In this document: piece after piece, positions 52,915-64,000 of the stretch
How the letters are laid out: each line of letters opens with the position of its first letter
How positions within the stretch are numbered: the first letter of the stretch is position 1
Origin: Akebia trifoliata
Taxonomy: Eukaryota; Streptophyta; Magnoliopsida; Ranunculales; Lardizabalaceae
Reading direction: 5' to 3'
Assembly (NCBI GenBank): GCA_017979445.1
Contig: CM030717.1
Coordinates: 20,199,288 to 20,263,287, forward strand
DNA: 64,000 nucleotides
Position numbers and translations under genes: made by a program
Notes under the pieces: model-generated
Databases searched by the model: none
What the model was told of the DNA's origin: nothing
What the model saw: the letters and a program-made list of their open reading frames with translations, nothing else

Positions 52915-54957
52915 ATTCATTCCTTGAAATGAAGAGAGGCTATCTTTTTACTACCTGAACAATTATCTACCCTTAGTTAACCCTTTTTGAGCCATCACTT
53001 TCATTTCTTAACCCAAGACCGGGACAAGTCACCATTATCAAGAAAAGTAATAAAAAAAAATTCTAAAGTCAAAAGAAAATGCCAAAGTATACTCCTAGTC
53101 CACATGAGAATAAACTGTGAATGGTAAAAATACAAAAAAATCAAAAAGTCAAAAACCTCGAATATCTGATCTCAAGCTCGACCCAAATCTCCTACCTAAA
53201 CAAGTTCATGAGGCGATGGGAGGAGACATAGATCATATTTTCGAAACAAAATAGACAAACCCTTGTCTAATCTACCCCTCAATAAATCCAGACTCAGCCT
53301 TCCTTACATCCTTTCATAACCCTAGCTTAAGCCTATGTTTCGTCCTATTTAAAGTCCTCTCAATCAGGGAATGAATCGAGGCAACTTAATCATGGTGAAA
53401 GCAAGTCAGAAGAAACATCGTCAAGGTGCAATTGATCTTGTTACTCAATTTCGAATTACAAGCCGCCAAAGTTGTTGAAAAACCCGAGAGGGGAGGTCAG
53501 GTCAAATATTTGAAAAAAAAAAGAGCGACTCAAAGTGTAGAGTCATTGATCTCGAAGCTCAACTTGAGTCACCGTACCATGAAAATCGTCGGGGGAACTC
53601 GAGAGGAGAGTCCAGATCTGTTATTCAAAAAAGAACGCCACTAGAATAATAGAGTGTTCGATCTCGCAGTTCAACTTGAGTCACCAAGCCACGAAGAGCA
53701 TAAAGAAACTGAGAAGGAGTTCAAAGTGAAAATATATAAAAGGAGCATAGACTGAAAGGGCATGGTGAAAACCAGCAAGGGCGCTATGAGTAAAAGAATC
53801 AGTATATGGCAAGATCAAAACCACCGGCACGATGAAAACCCGAAAAGGGTGTCGATGCTCAAAAATGTGGAAATTGTGTCTGGTGAAAATCGTAACTGGC
53901 ACCAGGGGCAAAAATAGGAATACAAAAAAATTAAAAACAGAAATTTAAAAAAAATAAAAACCATATCAAAGAACTCCTGGCCCGTACAAGGATAAACTGT
54001 GAAAAGCAAAAAATCTTGAAATCCTCAATGTTCCAACGGAAATAATGAAGATAACTCAGTCAAAATTCTCAGTCTCGGGGATGTCTCTAAAGAGGCTAAA
54101 GATTAGCTAACACTTGTATCCTCGACATTTGGCGAAGGCACCATGATCGTTGACGTTTAAAGTCGTCAAGCACTAATCTGTCACAGATTTTTCGACAAAG
54201 GCAATCTTTTAAAACCTAAAACCAAAAAAAAATGCATAGTCAAAATTATTATTTTTGGCCTATGACAAAAAATCTAGGACTTTTCTCAAAACTTAGAGTT
54301 TTCAAAAGTAGTAGATATATCTGAGGCCGCTACGTAAAAAACCTATTTTTTCATTTTATTTATTTCAAACAGTACTACACAGCCCTTCTGGAAAGTAAAG
54401 TACAAAAAGTGACAATGGAGGAAGAACTACTGAAACATTTCCATACGAAGCATAATAGGCATCAAGTCTATCCTCTAAGACTTTGATTTGAGCAGTTTGG
54501 TCAATGATGATTCTCTCCGCATCCGAGGCAAGATGACTCACCGAATACTCAAATATTAGGTCATCATGTATTTTCAAAGCAAGTCTCTTTCAAGAACGCT
54601 ATGTTAAGCCTCTCAAGACGATCCCGTAACTTCCATGAATAGGGAAGTAGGAAGTTCGAAATTTGAAATTAACAAGGGAAAAGAAAAATATCTCAAAATT
54701 GCACTACATGGTTTAAAACGTCAATCACTTTAAAAAAATCATCAAAAATTCTATATAAGATTTCAAACGAGTTCTGTGCCACGAAGTCAAGGATTTCAAA
54801 AAGGTTAACTTTGTCAGACCCTGTGCTTGGGTAGTCACATTCTACAAAAAATATCTAATCCATTTGACATTTTTAATCATCATGCATAAATTATTTCAGA
54901 TTCGTGCAAATAAATGGTCTAATTTATTCTTTACAGTTATTTGCAAGCAACTCTTGC
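52915..54957 (+). other. Long 3' UTR of the second family A element
   Basis: Collinear with 4254-6516. Loosely repeated blocks at 53500-53770 carry GATCTCGAAGCTCAACTTGA and GATCTCGCAGTTCAACTTGA, each followed by GTCACC. A conserved AAACCCGAAAAGGGTGTCGA block is near 53840. There is no conserved reading frame. Confidence 0.7.
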
Positions 54958-54970
54958 AAAGAAGGGCAGC
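54958..54970 (+). promoter_or_regulatory. Polypurine tract of the second family A element
   Basis: AAAGAAGGGCAGC stands directly before the LTR start TGTAGACACCCC. Confidence 0.75.
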
Positions 54971-57079
54971 TGTAGACACCCCAATTTGCACGAACCCATT
55001 AGAAAAATCCAAATTTTCTCGAATCGATTCCAACTAAGAACTCAAGTTCCTCAATGGGCCCGCATTGTCACGTGGCATCATTTTTATGCATACATGCATC
55101 ATGTCATATAGCTTTGCATACTCAACCTTGTCCCTAACTATTCTTTGTATTCATTCTCCATTAACCGATCCATCACCCATACCCTCACCACAGTCCACTT
55201 CTTAACCAAATCTAAGCCCAAGACAAAGTTCACCTTTTAACATAAATTCAAGCCCATCTTTTAAGTCCTAAACCTAATGCCATTCTAAACCCATAACCCA
55301 AATCCATTACCTAACCTAAGTCCAAAACCCAATACCATCCATAACTCAAATCCATTTTCTAGTCCAACCTAAGTCCAAGACAAAGTCCATTCTATAAGTC
55401 CTAAACCAAGTCTACTTTAAGCCTAATACCAAGCCCATTATCTCACATCTCCTTAAAAAGTGACACATGTTGATCTCCTATAAGCCCTCACTACCCAATG
55501 TACTTTTTAATTGGAGAGTCAACTCCTCCTTGTGAAAATTCAAGAATGCCCTTCCCAAAAAGGTTGCTTAAATCAAAAAGGTTCTTTGGTCTGTGGTAAT
55601 AATCTATAAAGTTGAGAGAACTTCCAATCATACCCTCAAAAGGTGAGAATCTTCAAGTACATACATAGAGCTTTCCCTTTAATCCATTTCAAAATTATAC
55701 TTCCACCCTTACTTTATGTGTTATTTACAAATGAACCAAGATCTACTTTTCACCTACCATTTCACCTTTACACATGTCATTCTCCTACTCACCTTCCCAA
55801 AAGTACTTTTGTTCTCCCATTGGTCCATTTAAAAAATATACATCCACCCTTGCTTTATGAGTTATTTACACATGAATCAAGATCTACTTTTCACCTACTA
55901 CTCCACCTTTACACATGTCATTCTCATATTCACTCTCCCAAAAGTTCTTTTTGTTCTCTCATCCTTATTTATCAAAAAATCAAAGATCAAAGAATATTTT
56001 TTGAATTTCTTCACAAATGTCATCTTTACCTTCACAAAATGAAAAATCCAAAAGGAAATAACTTAAATCTCATTTCTATTCTCTTTATTTTTAGGGATGG
56101 AACACTTTATCCCCAAAAGTTTTCCAAAAACTCTATAAATACCCTTATTTTCTATGAACAATTCATGCACTCAAGCCCCCATCTCTCAAACTAAAATTCT
56201 TCCAAAATCCATACTCAATCTCTCATCTTCTAATTTCAACTCACTGAACCCTCAACCATTTCACTCAACCCTCAAGTCTACCTCACATGGTTCAAGTTCA
56301 TCAAGGGACAAGATGGGGTTTAAGATGTAGTTATTTACTTTAAGATTGCATTCTTTTCTTTTAAGCCTTTCCTTTTTTTTATTTTAGAAATCTCTAAGAT
56401 ATAATGCATACCCTCTCCCATCTCCGGTAGATTAGATTAAGGTTCGATCGAAATGATGGGGGTTGAAGTCCTTTTCACCTCAATCTCATGCATCATATCG
56501 TACACAATGCAGACACTCACATGTGCATGGCAATGATGAAGAAATGTGTCACCCTATTGATGTGGTAAAACACTAAGTTTCTATCCATGCATACATGCAT
56601 CAAGGTTGTAGCCTCAAGGGAACTCCATCATGGAGTCTCTCTAATAGCTTAAAACCAATATTCATATCCATAACAATAATGTGACTACATGGGTCACTGT
56701 TTTCCATAGGATGTCCCTAACTTCACATTGAAATCAAAGCCCTTCTCTAAGGGGATATTTTTGCTCAATACACACCACTTTAGCATGTATTTTCTATCTA
56801 TATTCTTAAGTTTTTTAAAAAAATAACCAAGCAAGGTAACCACCTTTGGTGGAGAGGATGGGGTGCCTAACACCTTCCCCATCCTCTAACTGGACCCCCT
56901 TACTTAGATCTTAGGTAGACCTTGCCCTTTCCAACACATGAGAGTCACTACAACACCATTAAAAAAAATAGTTTTTAAAAAATCAATTCGGTGACCATTC
57001 ACACCCATTTCTAAAAAAGAATGGTGGCGACTCCAAACAATGTAGCATTGAGGTTCATGGCGAACATTTCATATCTACA
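54971..57079 (+). repeat. 3' LTR of the second family A element
   Basis: 2109 bp, from TGTAGACACCCC to TCTACA, a six-base terminal inverted repeat. It matches 6531-8499 plus 22030-22146, with about 180 bp missing after the first 20 bp. The TATA box is at 56134-56141. It contains the CATCATGTCATATAG and GTTCGATCGAAATGATGGG blocks. Confidence 0.9.
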
Positions 57080-57281
57080 GGTAGTTGGTCCATTTGGTGT
57101 ATCAAAGGCACATTTTTTATTTTTATTTTTCAATCAAGGACTTGAAAAGTACGTTGATCGGATAGCTATAAATCATTGATCATGTACAATATAGTTTTTT
57201 GATAGTCTATGGTGGGGATATGACGCATGTCCCATGCTTGGAGTTTCATTTATAATAAGTTGGGGGTATGTATGAATGCAG
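57080..57281 (+). other. Intron remnant of the UXS gene
   Basis: T-rich sequence follows the LTR and ends in a splice acceptor (TGTATGAATGCAG, AG at 57280-57281). The left side of the intron has been replaced by the family A LTR. The expected target duplication (GGTAG) cannot be matched on the left because the element's left end is destroyed. Confidence 0.65.
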
Positions 57282-57505
57282 GTGGTGCAAGAGATGATAG
57301 ATCCAAATGCTAAGATAGAGTTCAGACCCAACATAGAGAATGATCCTCACAAGAGCCTAACAAGAGGAAACCTGACATCTCGAAGGCTAAGGAGCTGCTA
57401 GGGTGGGAGCCCAACGTGGTACTCCGCAAGGGTCTGCCACTCATGGTCTCCGACTTCCGTCAACATACCTTTGGTGATCACAAGGAAGGTGGTTCCATCT
57501 CTTAA
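57282..57505 (+). pseudogene. UDP-glucuronate decarboxylase (UDP-xylose synthase) last-exon fragment
   Basis: The frame after the acceptor reads VVQEMIDPNAKIEFRPNIEN, DPHK. After an 11-base insertion (near 57350) that shifts the frame it continues RKPDISKAKELLGWEPNVVL, RKGLPLMVSDFRQHTFGDHK, EGGSIS and TAA at 57503-57505. This is the C-terminal region of plant UDP-glucuronate decarboxylase, the Golgi or cytosolic enzyme that makes UDP-xylose for cell wall polymers: VVQE-IDPNA at the exon start, then DDPHKRKPDITKAKELLGWE and LRKGLPLMV-DFR. The NAD-binding domain is absent from the window, and the frameshift makes it non-functional. It marks a host gene broken by retrotransposon insertion, or a displaced duplicate. 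Confidence 0.85.
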
Positions 57506-57955
57506 GCCATTAATAACAAACCATATCCGAATATTCCTAAATGTAGTAGCAATAGTTCAACAACAAATTTTTATTAATAGAATCTCTCTTTGCATTAGAT
57601 TTTTATTTGTTATTCCTAATTGAAATAGTTGTCGAAATTATTTGAATGTGTTATAATGCTTTGTAATGTTGAAGTAATAACTTTAACCGAATTTTTTTCA
57701 TTTTGAACGATGCATTTTATTTTTTAATTAGGATGTAACATATAATTGAAGAAATTGGGGTGTCAATAGTAAATTTTTTTTTAATATTGCGTTGCATAAT
57801 TGCAATTTGCCTGAGCTGGGTTCGAAAGACACCGTCCAAAAGCAAAGGTAGCTTTTCCTCATATCTCTTGCCTCCTCGGTTCCCTCACCACGCTTCTTTT
57901 CTAAGCTCGTAAACCTCTAATATCCTTTTTGAGTTCATATCTCTTGATTTGTTTA
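57506..57955 (+). other. UXS downstream region, nothing else recognised
   Basis: AT-rich sequence, probably 3' UTR and flank of the gene fragment. It has no open frame that I recognise, no polyadenylation signal that I would defend, and no LTR edge. Confidence 0.45.
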
Positions 57956-57959
57956 TAAA

Positions 57960-58161
57960 TCCAGAAAAATGACTGTCGAAGGCTGTCATTTTTTATGACT
58001 ATCTAAGACTATCAGTTTTTACGACCGTCGTTATTTTTGATGGTCTACAACCGTCATTTTTCCAACTTTTACCGGTAGTCACATTTTAACCGCGACTCCT
58101 TTTAAAATAATTGTTCTTGCGACGGTAATAGCAGTCGTTTATTTGGCATTATGACGTAGTG
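57960..58161 (-). mobile_element. Possible CACTA-type DNA transposon end
   Basis: On the minus strand the sequence starts CACTACGTCATAATGCC and continues with subterminal words such as CGACTGC, ACCGTCGC and GACGGTC repeated on both strands. CACTA elements have CACTA termini and repeated GACGG-like subterminal motifs. The bases after the terminus (TGT at 58162-58164) could be the 3-bp target duplication. The opposite end is not visible, so it could be a truncated copy. Confidence 0.4.
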
Positions 58162-58269
58162 TGTGCTCACTTAGGAATATCTTTTTGTTGATTTCATCTT
58201 TAAGAGGTGTCTATGACTTGGACACCACTATGGAAAGATAAGAGACCGTATGCATGTGATGTATCCTCT
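58162..58269 (+). other. Short spacer before element B4
   Basis: About 108 bp with no recognised feature. It ends CCTCT, which would be the target duplication of B4. The other end of B4 is outside the window. Confidence 0.5.
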
Positions 58270-59962
58270 TGTAGACACCCCATTTTTGCATCCGCCTGAT
58301 TAATCAACTCGTCAACCCGATCGCAACGATTCCCAATGATGGATGTTATTTCCATTGCTTTATTTTATTACCAGAAATGTTTCAGAAATCCGGATGAGGT
58401 ATCTCGAACTGACAAAACCTTAGAAACCACGCTACACTAGGAAAATACGACTCCAAAAACATAGAAATCATCATCTTGCAGACAAAAAAGAAGCTTCAAG
58501 ATAAAAATCACTAAATTACCAAAATACCCCTAACATCAAAACAACCCTAGAGCCTACGTTACGATTAGGAAAACCCTTTCGAACACATAAAACAACAAAT
58601 CGAAACCAAATAAATCACTTCGCCAATTTTCACAAAATTTGACAAAATTACGAAAATGCCCCTCATAAAGTTCACAACCATTTCACACAAAAAATTTCAT
58701 AAATAACAGAAACTAATATTTCCATTGAATTCTTACGAAAAATCGATTCTAAAACATCCTAGAACATTAAAAATTGACTTAAAACGTGTAAAGTCCTCTC
58801 CGAGGGCAAAACGGTAATTTCACAATTTTCATAATTAAAATTTTTGAAATTAATAAATAAAATATTAAATAATTAAAGTGAAACATTAATAAAATTAATT
58901 TAAAATTTTGAACTAAAAAAATCGATCAATCGGACTCTCATGAAAAATTGTTGAGGGTTCGTGAGATATTTCTTTAAGGACCCCTCCATTTGGGGGTCCA
59001 AAGAATTACAGATATAATAGAGGAGGGTTCTCCAAAAAAATTAAAGTCAATCAAGCAAGACTAAGGTCAAGGTATTAAAGTCAATCAAGTGAGACTAAAG
59101 TCAATTAAGCAAGACTAAAGTCAAGATATTAAAAGTCAATCAATTAAGACTAAAGTCAAAATATTAAAAGTCAATCAAATAAGATCAAAAGTCAAAATCA
59201 TAATAGAGTTCTAATTAAATAATAACTCTATCTAATAGAGTTCTAATTAAAACACAACTCCTCCTAAAACAACTCTAATTAAAACACAACTCTAATTAAA
59301 AGAACTCTAATTAAACACTAACTCTATCTAAATCAACCCTAAAAAAATCTATAAATAGGGGTGCTCACATCCTATTTTCGTATCAAATCATAAACCCTAA
59401 GAGAAGTAGGTCTAAAAGCCCCCCTAGCCTCCCATAAATCCTAGTTTTGGAGTCCCAACTCCTTACTTAACATCCTTTCTTCGATTTTAACCTAGAAAAC
59501 ACCTAAAAGTCCTTCGAAAACACCCCAAAACCCATAACAAATTTGAAGAATCCAGATCAAAAAAGAGATACCTTGCCTCGGAGATCAGAAATCAAATCCG
59601 GAAACAGAACGAAGCAAGGAGTACGGTATAAGGAGCAATTTGTGTCGGATCTAAGAGAACAAGGTCTTTGCTATCGGAAAGGTATAATTTCTTACTTTTT
59701 TTTATTATCTAGGTTTTTTTCTTTTAGCAGTGTAACTTATTTGGAAAGTTAGTAGAGACTGACTTTGGCCGGGCGGGGTTGGTGCCTAACACCTTCCAAC
59801 CTCGTAACATGATCCCCGAATTCAATTTTTTCTGTTCTAGATTAGTTCTTTATCTATTTAAAGTCATTGATCGGTTCCTAGACCGTAATAATTGGGTGGC
59901 GACTCCCAAACCTCAAGGGTCAAAAGCGGATCCGCGCACCCCGCAGATCGAGGGCCCTTTCA
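58270..59962 (+). repeat. 5' LTR of element B4
   Basis: 1693 bp from TGTAGACACCCC to CTTTCA. The TATA box is at 59350-59357. The 34-bp minisatellite is at about 59040-59190. The terminal hairpin has one arm altered (CGCAGAT). Its nearest match is the B2 and B3 type. Confidence 0.92.
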
Positions 59963-59963
59963 G

Positions 59964-59981
59964 TGGCGACTCCACTGGGGA
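59964..59981 (+). promoter_or_regulatory. Primer binding site of element B4
   Basis: TGGCGACTCCACTGGGGA, one base after the LTR. Confidence 0.85.
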
Positions 59982-62900
59982 CATTGAGGATCAGACTTGA
60001 AAAACCCCAAGTATGGGAACTTTGCCAATAACCTAGTTTTTATTTTATTTGATTCTATTTAATTTTTAGTTGGTTTTTTTTATTGTTCGTTTATTGTTGT
60101 TTTGATATATTTGTGAGTCCAATCATTAACTTCGGTTCAATTTTGGATATGTTAATCTGGCATATTATTATTCTTATATATAGTTCAATCGAGAGTCACA
60201 TAGGGTGACGTTAAATTATACCAAATTTCAACGGATAACTTTGTTGAGGGTGGAATAACGATCGTTGAGAATGAAATAATGAAACGAAAATGATTTTTAT
60301 TTTAAGGTATGTCGATCTATTTTTGGATAACAAAGGATTTTTTTTTTTTTTTTTTTTAAAAGGGAAACATTTTGATATAACCTTTTTAGTTAGTTGTTTT
60401 TCATTTTTTTAGATGTTTTTATAGGCAAGATATGCTGCCCATTGACAGCATATAGAATTTCAAACAATAAAAATAACAAAATAAAAAATAAAAAAAAATT
60501 TCAGTTTCTGCCAACAGCAGCTTTTGATGGTGTGGCTCTAGTACAAGTCAATTTGAACTATTTAAGCCCAATGATATTCAATGGGGGCGTTGGTAGTAAA
60601 AAACCAGTTTTACTTATTTCTTTTTCACCTTTTAAAACAGTTAAAAAAAAAAAAAAAAAGAATCCATCGTCTTCTTCCCCATTTGTTTTTGTCGGCCTCA
60701 ACAGAGAAATCGACCTCCCAAGTGTTCTTAACCCATATTTAGGTTTGTAAATCTCAATCGACGGAGAGATCTGCTGTACGAGTTCGTTCTCATCTTGTTG
60801 TTCCTCGATCAAGCGGATAACTACGAACAAAGAGGGCTGACAGATGGTGCGATTTCCTCTGTGGGATGAGATATTCAACGAAAATCGAAGGTTGCATGAA
60901 TTTCAATCTCCACCTCTGTGCTTCTTTTCATTCGGACATCATCTTGCCTCTCGGTTTTAATGGCTATGTTCTTTTTTCTTTTTCCTCTCTCGATCAATCG
61001 GTTATGGTTCAGGTTTTTTTTTATCTCGACGTGGAATACAATATCCTTCGTAGAGATGAGTTTGATTTTCGGTTTTTTATTGCTTTTCAAAAAAAAACCC
61101 AAAGAGACATTTTAGAGAGATTGTTTTTCATCTCAGGTAGTGGATTTAAGTCAGCTCGTTCGAAGAAATTGTTACCAAATTTCAGATTGTTTTTTTTTTC
61201 TCCAACAAGCTAACATGACAGATGAGTCACCCATATTTTTCTTGATTTTTTCTACGATGTTAATGTCACATTCTTTCTCGACTTTTATTTTTTGATTAAT
61301 TGTGTCAAAATTGGTGGGTTTGTTTTTTTCTTCGCTGCTCTCGGCTATGGACATCCAAGAACGTTAATGGCCAAATACCGACTGATTTAAGATAAGGGAA
61401 TGAACTTTCTTTAGCAGCAACATCTACTATAACCCGAGTCAATGGGATTGACTATAGATCACATTGGGTTCCAAAAATATGTTATACAATGTTGTTCCCA
61501 TCTTACAAATTTTTGATAGTTGGAAGGTGTTGATCGGGAGTTTGAATTAATTGAGTTAAAAATCAAATCTTGTGATTTTATCACAATTTTCGGATAATTG
61601 CCTATCAATTGAGGGGTTTAACTCATATTGAATTATACCTCCATCAAGTCCCGGAATTGATAAGAAAGTTTTTTTATATATATTTTTTCAAAAAATTGAT
61701 GTTTGAGTGTTGCCGACAAACAACATAGGGGTTTATATCTTTTTGTTTTGTTTTGTTTCATAAAAATTCTTTTGATTGAGATCAACTTGTTTTAAAAAAA
61801 AAAAAATCCTCTTTATCTCATCAATCATTATCATACCCTCAATTCGATATCCTTTGAAATTTTGAATTATTTAGGGATCGCCCTAAAATAACCTTGATTG
61901 GACCATGTAAATTGTTCTTTTGAGAATTGGAACTATGGGTTTATTTCAATGATTTGGACCATATTATTAGTTCATGTTAATTGCCTATTTAACATGCCAT
62001 AATCTTGTTTGAGATACATGTTTGATGTTGATCATAATATTGATGTGAGGGAATGTGATCGGATTGGTATTCATGTGATATCAATGTTGTAGTGATTTGA
62101 TTGGACCCATGGGCCCACTTGTTTGAAAAGGCCTCGGGCACACCCCACCCTATTTTGCACACACCACATGCACGTTTACTGTTTTACCCACTTACACGTC
62201 CCATATAGCCAACGTGGCACTAGTGCGTGGCCCGGTCTCCTCGGAGATGCGACGTCATTCATGAAAATCACAACTCCAGTCACGTACCTTAGGGTATATC
62301 AAACTAGGGCATCGATACCATCTGATCAGGTGATTCTGAGAAGTATGTTGATGCACCCAGGCTGGAGCGACCTGAGCCTTTTACCTATTGTGAGCCACAC
62401 AGTCACATGTCCCGATTGCCAACGTAGTACTAGTACGTGGTTGGTCCCCTCGTGGGATGCCAAACCATTTATGAAAGCTACAACTCTTGACTCGTAGCCG
62501 TAGGTATAAAAGATAATCTGAGTATATCAATTGTACTTCTTGGTCAAAATCGGTGCCTAAGTAAGATCTTGCCCCGCTGTACCCTACTGTACGAGGGGGA
62601 TAGACTACGTCTATTCTAGACGAGAGGTATTTAAGTGGGCCCTTGCTCAGCATTGTGCGCCACCTCTCAACTGGAGATCAAACTGGCTATTTTTGGCTTC
62701 AGAGAAGTGAGTTGAGATTTTAGATTATCACCTATACGGTATATCAAACCAAGTCACCACGTATCGAGAGGTATATAGGTGTGCATGGGCAAGGGTGGCC
62801 AGATAAAATGCATTGCACGCAGTAAGTTTAGAGTCTAGAAACCTTCCCTGTAGGTCACGACTCAAATTTATCGTGGGTATTCCCGGGTTGTTTATTGAAT

Positions 62901-63289
62901 GGAACATTTTGATTGATGAATGTGTGTGAATGATGTGAATGATGAGATCAAAGTGTATGATTGTCCTCAAGGATCAAAAATTTGTTTTGAAAATTAAAAT
63001 GGGTGCACCAACCCAATAAAGAATCCATTCTTTTACAATAATGACCCAGTCTACCTCGATCCAACAATCATGAAGGACCGAGCCATGGAAATTGAATTTT
63101 CAAAGAAGAAAAGGAAAATATTTTCCAGAAAAGAATGTTTTCCAAAAGAAGTGTTCTCTAGAAAAAATATTTTCCAAGAAAAAATATTTTTCGAAAAATG
63201 TTTTCTATAGGAACAAGATTTTCTGAAAGAAAAATATTGATATTTTACATGGACCTTGGAAGAGTACTAAAATACCCTTTTGTGTCAAA
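59982..63289 (+). other. Leader of element B4
   Basis: Long non-coding leader with T and A runs near 60338-60360 and 60642-60659. It includes the conserved module (62101-63085) and the TTTTCCAGAAAA-type short repeats (63095-63240) next to ORF1. It has no satellite array like the one in B2. Open frames in 60390-61360 are not conserved in the other leaders. Confidence 0.65.
62101..63085 (+). repeat. Conserved leader module, copy in B4
   Basis: Full-length match to 12058-13060, starting GGACCCATGGGCCCACTTG and including CGCCACCTCTCAACTGG and the GTGGCCAGATAAAATGCATT block near its end. Confidence 0.8.
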
Positions 63290-64000
63290 CCAGATGCTAG
63301 TCGCAGGCCATAACCCCAATCGATCAGTTAGTCAAAACAACCGTCATAGGGATGCACCCCGTAAAGAAGATCAATTTTGGGAGATTCATGTTGAGGAGTG
63401 CTCTTTACTTCCACGAGTTTGAAATAAACTGGAACCTCTTACGTGCTATGGCTAAGCGATGGAACCCCTATCTTCATATATTCCATATGGGGTATATGCA
63501 CTTGTGCCCCATTCACGAGGATTATTATGGCATCATGAGGATATCCACTTTAGGCCTTCTAGTCAGGCCCTCATTGAAGATCGGATATTCTGGTGACCTC
63601 GCCACAGGACTGAACATTTCCAAGGAAGAAGCCAAGGCCTTAGTCCATGACGAGAGATTGAACTTAGTACCTTTACTGGGCCCGTATCACTTCCGTAGTC
63701 ACCCTATCAATGTAAAACCCGAAGCCTGGTGAGCTACTAAAGATTATCGATTGTGCCTAGGAATCCTAGCCCAATACATACTGATCTCCAATAGTGATGG
63801 CCAAACTATCCCTAAGTCCTTCATAGATATAGCCTCTCAACTCTCAAGAAAAGCCAACCTGGTACCGCTCATCCTAACTGAAACTTTCTCAGGTTTAGAT
63901 GCCATAAAAAATGGTGAGCGGGAAAGCTTCAAAGGAAGCCCCTACTTACTCTATATGTGGCTTTGTGACTGTCTCAAAATCGTAGATGTTCCCTCAAACC
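63290..64000 (+). pseudogene. ORF1 protein of B4 (partial), plant-mobile-domain-like
   Basis: A 126-residue frame at 63352-63732 reads MHPVKKINFGRFMLRSALYF, WNLLRAMAKRWNPYLHIFHM, LCPIHEDYYGIM, SGDLATGLNISKEEAKALVH, and ends AW before a TGA. The frame continues past it with ATKDYRLCLGILAQYI, KSFIDIASQLSRKAN and SFKGSPYLLYMWLCDCLK to the window end. It is less damaged than B1 ORF1: Trp residues are intact in KRWNPYL and LLYMWLCD, where B1 has stops. At the AWRATKDY position this copy has lost Arg to TGA, while B1 has lost Trp. The start ATG is uncertain: MHPV at 63352 fits the conserved block, but residues upstream of it could be coding. Confidence 0.7.

Larger units (their letters stand above)
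46237..57079 (+). mobile_element. Second family A element, 5' truncated
   Basis: The order is gag C-terminus, protease, G-patch, RT, RNase H, second RNase H, integrase, long 3' UTR, polypurine tract, 3' LTR. The 5' LTR, primer binding site and gag N-terminus are missing because the left end is fused to B3. It is collinear with 404-6530 from about 49035 onward. The right end TCTACA is followed by host intron sequence beginning GGTAG. Confidence 0.88.
58270..64000 (+). mobile_element. Element B4: Ogre-like retrotransposon, 5' part, leaves the window
   Basis: LTR, primer binding site, leader and the start of ORF1 are present. The rest lies beyond 64000. It shares the CCCTCCATTTGGGGGTCC block with B2 and B3 and the ORF1 with B1. 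Confidence 0.9.

Noticed and set aside
55643..56194. 183-residue plus-strand frame in the family A LTR
   Set aside because: It is rich in His, Leu, Phe and Thr, lies inside an LTR, and is not kept in the LTR at 6531-8499; low-complexity chance frame.
60394..61354. Frames of 60-118 residues in the B4 leader on both strands
   Set aside because: They contain homopolymer-derived Lys/Phe runs and are not conserved in the B1, B2 or B3 leaders.

Overview
The window is nuclear DNA of a flowering plant, probably a eudicot. It is AT-rich and made mostly of nested, decayed Ty3/gypsy LTR retrotransposons of the Tat (Ogre/Retand-like) lineage. The evidence is LTRs of 1.7-2.1 kb opening TGTAGACACCCC, a primer binding site TGGCGACTCCACTGGGGA, an extra ORF upstream of gag, a protease with a DNGS active site, a G-patch segment between protease and reverse transcriptase, YVDD reverse transcriptases, a second RNase H before the integrase, and tandem arrays in untranslated regions. 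No intact host gene was found, and no rRNA, tRNA or CRISPR was recognised. The species cannot be named from the sequence.

Two related families are present. Family A has LTRs of about 2.1 kb that end TCTACA. Family B has LTRs of about 1.7-1.86 kb that end CTTTCA just before the primer binding site. Layout: 1-8499 is a family A copy with a fragment of its 5' LTR fused to pol, then a 3' LTR from 6531. That LTR is split by a family B element (B1, 8500-22026) that has ORF1, gag, protease and RT/RNase H but no integrase. The LTR tail resumes at about 22030-22146 and is followed by a primer binding site and a family A leader. The leader is split by a minus-strand family B element (B2, 22457-34658, target duplication GATGC). 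B2 carries gag but only stubs of pol.

From 34664 to 37675 there is mostly non-element DNA with a minisatellite and fragments of two host genes: a PP2C phosphatase (+) and a DUF21/CBS protein (-). At 37676 a divergent family A-like LTR starts. It is split by a 3.06-kb putative solo LTR (38742-41798, target duplication AATAC) and then by a family B 5' LTR and leader (B3, 42156-46236). B3 is joined abruptly to the gag C-terminus of another family A element, whose pol and 3' LTR run to 57079. That LTR abuts an intron and last exon of a broken UDP-glucuronate decarboxylase gene (57282-57505). A possible CACTA transposon end follows. A further family B element (B4) starts at 58270 and leaves the window inside its ORF1.

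In a complete element of this kind, gag would form the particle, protease would cut the polyprotein, RT and RNase H would copy the RNA from a tRNA primer, and integrase would insert the DNA. No copy here keeps an intact set. Many of the in-frame stops are C-to-T or G-to-A changes, as expected of methylated, silenced DNA. B2 has matched LTRs and a perfect target duplication despite lacking most of pol, so it was probably mobilised in trans. The most unusual points are the ORF1 protein with a plant-mobile-domain-like look, a leader module conserved in four copies, two satellite-like arrays within B2, and several precisely locatable deletion or recombination junctions.
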